From positions 1 to 64,000 of the forward strand of contig SVGC01000014.1 of the NCBI GenBank assembly GCA_015056495.1: DNA of 64,000 nt, given 5' to 3'. Both the position numbers and the translations under genes were made by a program. A model generated the notes under the pieces. The model made no database searches. It worked only from the letters and a program-made list of their open reading frames with translations, and was not told the DNA's origin. Below, piece by piece: positions 61,161 to 64,000 of this stretch (the stretch's first letter is position 1; each line of letters starts with the position of its first letter). The stretch is from Butyrivibrio sp. Its GTDB lineage: Bacteria; Bacillota; Clostridia; Lachnospirales; Lachnospiraceae.

Positions 61161-62558
61161 ATGAAGGGGTGGAGCAGAGCTATTGCATTAGTTCTCACAA
61201 CGGCAACGGTCTTTGCTATGGCAGGTTGTTCTAGTGCCAGCAACGAAGCTGTTAGTAATGCGAGCGTTAATTCATCAGTTTCCGATTCGGAAGGAGATAC
61301 GCCAAAGAGCACAGATACGGCAACAGAGAGTAGTACACAGGATAGTGCGGATGTAAAAGAAAATGACAGCTCCGGTGATATACCGTCTCTAAGAGATGCG
61401 GTAGATAAGAAACTGGGATGCAGGATTGGATGCGCAATAACCGGTAACGAACCCTGGGACCCTAAGCTATGGAATCTCGTAACAACGCATTTCAATGCAG
61501 TAACACTTGGAAATGAGTTAAAACCTGATTCACTCTTTGGATATAGCGTAAGCGTGTGTCCTGGAACAAAAGAAGCAGAGTTAAATGGCGAGACTATCAC
61601 AGTTCCGATATTGAACTACAACAATCCAGAGAAGATCTTAAACAAGATCCTTAAATGGAATGAAGATAATCCGGACAGAAAGATAGCAGTCAGGGGACAT
61701 GTCCTTTTATGGCATTCCCAGACTCCTGAATGGTTCTTCCATGAAGATTATGACAAGACCAAGCCTTATGTAACAGCTGAGGTGATGGACAAGAGACTTG
61801 AATGGTACATCAGAGAAGTGCTTACACATTTTACTGGTGAAGGAAGTCCTTACAAAGATCTTTTTTATGGATGGGATGTAGTAAATGAGGCTGTTTCAGA
61901 TGCTACAGGAACTTACAGGACTGATGCAGAAAATCCTAACGAAGCTTTATCAGAAGATAGACATGGAAACAACTCCAGTTGGTGGCATGTATATCAGAAC
62001 GAGGATTTCATAGTAAATGCATTCAGATATGCTAACAAGTACGCTCCGGAAGATCTGGAACTATACTACAACGACTATAACGAATGTGATGCAAGAAAAA
62101 GAGCGGGAATCATAGAACTCATCAAGACCGTTAAAGAAGCAGAAGGCACAAGGATAGATGCCATGGGAATGCAGGGACATTACAGTATGGATGGCCCATC
62201 AATAAATGATTTCGAAGTATCTATCAAAGCCTACGGCGAAGTGATCGGCAACGTTCAGATAACGGAATGGGATCTCAGAGCTACCGAAGGTTACGACGGA
62301 AGCGATGAGGCCAAAGAAGAGGAATATGAAAAGCAGAGAAAAATATATAACCTCATGTATTACACACTCTGCAGTTCCAAAAACGCTGGTATCAACATCA
62401 CAGGAATTACGTTCTGGGGAACAATTGATACGCTTTCATGGCTTCAATTCAGATCCAACGTAGGCGGCGGTAGTAAAACACAGCAGAAACAATGCCCACT
62501 GCTATTTGATGGTAACTATGAACCTAAACCGGCATTTTGGGTATTTGCGGAAGAATAA
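61161..62558 (+). CDS. GH10 endo-1,4-beta-xylanase lipoprotein
   Basis: 465 residues from the ATG at 61161. A lipoprotein signal ends FAMAGCSS (lipid-anchored Cys 23), then a Ser/Thr/Asp-rich linker to about residue 75. The GH10 barrel follows with acid/base E243 (WDVVNEAVSD) and nucleophile E369 (VQITEWDLRA), and WHSQTPEWFF and the final WLQFRSN segment. It cuts xylan at the cell surface, giving the oligosaccharides imported by the transporters. It starts an operon with the next gene 18 bases later. GH10 identity is secure. Confidence 0.93.
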   Translation: MKGWSRAIALVLTTATVFAMAGCSSASNEAVSNASVNSSVSDSEGDTPKSTDTATESSTQDSADVKENDSSGDIPSLRDAVDKKLGCRIGCAITGNEPWDPKLWNLVTTHFNAVTLGNELKPDSLFGYSVSVCPGTKEAELNGETITVPILNYNNPEKILNKILKWNEDNPDRKIAVRGHVLLWHSQTPEWFFHEDYDKTKPYVTAEVMDKRLEWYIREVLTHFTGEGSPYKDLFYGWDVVNEAVSDATGTYRTDAENPNEALSEDRHGNNSSWWHVYQNEDFIVNAFRYANKYAPEDLELYYNDYNECDARKRAGIIELIKTVKEAEGTRIDAMGMQGHYSMDGPSINDFEVSIKAYGEVIGNVQITEWDLRATEGYDGSDEAKEEEYEKQRKIYNLMYYTLCSSKNAGINITGITFWGTIDTLSWLQFRSNVGGGSKTQQKQCPLLFDGNYEPKPAFWVFAEE

Positions 62559-62576
62559 ATAAAGGACCTTGTAAAC

Positions 62577-64000
62577 ATGAACAAAACATTACGAAAAGTA
62601 TTAATAGTTTGTGGAATCCTTGCAGTAATAATTGGACTGTGTGTGCTTTTATCTAATAAGGAAAAAACAGATTTCCATGAAAAGTATGCAGATACAGATC
62701 TTACTGCTGAGGTTGAAGGAATGGAGAGAACCGGATCTTATACCGGATATCTTATATCTCATCAGAATGATGACATGCCTTCAGAAAATATTGATGTTGA
62801 TCTAAACGAATATGAATCAACCGGAGATGTTCATAAAGAAGACGGTGGTTTGTATACAGCGACTGGATCCGAAGTTACATGGAAAGTAAATGTTCCTAAG
62901 GCTGGTCTTTATCAGATCCACATCGATTATCTCATCCCTGAATCAAGAGGAGTTGCTGCAGAACGTACAGTAATGATCAACGGTGAACTTCCTTTTGATG
63001 ATGCAAGAAACATTTCTTTCTCAAGAATGTGGATGGATGGAGGAGAAGTTAGAACTGATAATCAGGGCAACGAGATCCGTCCTAAGCAGGTTGAGTATTT
63101 TGATTGGCAGAGCGGTTATTTCAAAGATGACATGGGATTCGTTACTGAGCCATATCTCTTCTATTTTAATAAGGGAGAAAATGAACTCACATTTATAGCA
63201 GATAACGAACCAATGATCTTTTCAAATGTTACTGTAGCAGGTGTTCAGGAAAGACCTACATATGAAGAATACCTTGCACAGAACAAGCATGATGAAGCTT
63301 CTGAGACAGGAAGAAGTTATCAGCAGGTTGTTCAGGGTGAAGATTCAACTCTAAGATCAGAGTCCTCCTTGTATGCAAAATATGACAGATCTTCACCTAC
63401 AACAACTCCTAACAGTGTAACTACTACAGTACTTAACTACGTTGGTGGTGAGAGCTGGAGAACATCAGGTCAGTGGATCGAATGGAGATTTGAAGTTCCT
63501 GAAGACGGCTATTACAACGTTATGGTAAAAGCCAGACAGAATTATGCCAGAGGTTCAGTTTCAAGTAGAAGCGTACTGATCGATGGGGAGATTCCTTTCA
63601 AGGAACTCGAAGAGATCTCATTTGACTATTCAAATGATTGGAACTGCCTGGATCTTCCTTATGATATATACCTCACAAAAGGTGAGCACACTATAAGACT
63701 TGAAGCTACTCTTGGTGGCATGGGTGAAATCCTGGAAGAAATGCAGGATTCAACTTTCAGATTGAACCAGATATATAGAAGACTTCTTGTATATACAGGA
63801 GCAAGTCCTGATCTATACAGAGATTATCACATTGATACAACTTATCCGGAAATCATGGAAGCTATGGATCTTGAATCCAAGCGTCTCTATAAAGTTGTTG
63901 ATGACATGGTCGCATACAGTGGTCAGATGGCAGATAACATTGCTACAGCCCAGACAATAGCTCAGCAGCTTGAAAGATTCGGAGAAAAGCCACAGAAGAT
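62577..64000 (+). CDS. Large extracellular carbohydrate-binding protein, truncated at the window end
   Basis: At least 474 residues; the frame is open to the window edge. One N-terminal membrane helix (VLIVCGILAVIIGLCVLL) anchors or exports it. Two beta-sandwich modules with sugar-binding-module character follow: WKVNVPKAGLYQIHIDYLIP with NKGENELTF, and IEWRFEVPEDGYYNVMVKAR with TKGEHTIRLEA, both resembling CBM35/CBM6. After these the chain becomes helical. In this family of bacteria similar proteins continue as solute-binding proteins, but the visible part does not prove it. It starts 18 bases after the GH10 xylanase gene and should be co-expressed. Confidence 0.65.
   Translation, partial: MNKTLRKVLIVCGILAVIIGLCVLLSNKEKTDFHEKYADTDLTAEVEGMERTGSYTGYLISHQNDDMPSENIDVDLNEYESTGDVHKEDGGLYTATGSEVTWKVNVPKAGLYQIHIDYLIPESRGVAAERTVMINGELPFDDARNISFSRMWMDGGEVRTDNQGNEIRPKQVEYFDWQSGYFKDDMGFVTEPYLFYFNKGENELTFIADNEPMIFSNVTVAGVQERPTYEEYLAQNKHDEASETGRSYQQVVQGEDSTLRSESSLYAKYDRSSPTTTPNSVTTTVLNYVGGESWRTSGQWIEWRFEVPEDGYYNVMVKARQNYARGSVSSRSVLIDGEIPFKELEEISFDYSNDWNCLDLPYDIYLTKGEHTIRLEATLGGMGEILEEMQDSTFRLNQIYRRLLVYTGASPDLYRDYHIDTTYPEIMEAMDLESKRLYKVVDDMVAYSGQMADNIATAQTIAQQLERFGEKPQK

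Noticed and set aside
1-64000. tRNA, rRNA, transposase or integrase genes
   Set aside because: None recognised. In particular no REP-associated transposase is in the window, so mobility of the repeats can only be inferred.

Overview
The window looks like chromosome of an anaerobic, plant-fibre-degrading Firmicute of the Lachnospiraceae, most like Butyrivibrio or Pseudobutyrivibrio. The evidence is an AT-rich sequence with strong AGGAGG ribosome sites, many lipoprotein sugar-binding proteins, YesM/YesN-type two-component regulation, and a dense set of xylan and beta-glycan enzymes (GH3, GH10, GH31, GH43, two GH94-like proteins, GH120, and an esterase-GH43 fusion). The genus is inferred from content; no rRNA or tRNA gene is present to confirm it.

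Layout. 1-2.9 kb: small secreted and membrane proteins of unknown role. 3.0-6.4 kb: a two-subunit ABC exporter behind a MarR-like operator. 6.5-11.2 kb: a HAD phosphatase, then a membrane J-domain-like protein overlapping an HscC-like Hsp70. 11.3-17.0 kb: a frameshifted GH31 enzyme, then a sugar-binding lipoprotein with a perfect cre site, paired with a chemoreceptor. 17.3-23.6 kb: an MMPL/RND exporter and a giant GLUG-repeat surface protein. 23.9-28.5 kb: an EamA transporter, a split chromate transporter, and a FeoA-FeoB fusion behind a Fur-like box. 28.7-36.0 kb: a GH120 beta-xylosidase divergent from a LacI regulator and its sugar ABC operon, with three matching operators. 36.2-52.4 kb: GH43, two GH94-like proteins, a sugar ABC transporter, a second binding protein and a YesM/YesN pair. 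52.5-64 kb: a LacI-sensor/degenerate GGDEF protein, a permuted GH3, an esterase-GH43-CBM fusion, an AraC regulator, a surface GH10 xylanase and a truncated carbohydrate-binding protein.

Taken together: the surface GH10 cuts xylan, binding proteins and permeases import oligosaccharides, and GH43, GH120, GH3, GH31, GH94-like and esterase enzymes without signal peptides finish the breakdown inside the cell. LacI, AraC, YesN and CcpA-type sites control expression.

The most unusual signal is non-coding. A family of palindromic REP-like elements (tips TGAGTCA, core GGGGACGTATCA) lies at or within a few bases of stop codons at six loci, and supplies the TGA stop of three genes. Two copies carry a three-hairpin cargo that recurs alone near 30.9 kb with compensatory changes in every stem, so structure has been conserved. 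Separately, two genes (6488 and 43991) have an intrinsic-terminator-like hairpin fused to their ribosome site, with a -10 box in the left arm. The GH94 and SBP promoters share a 25-bp box at exactly the same distance from the -10.
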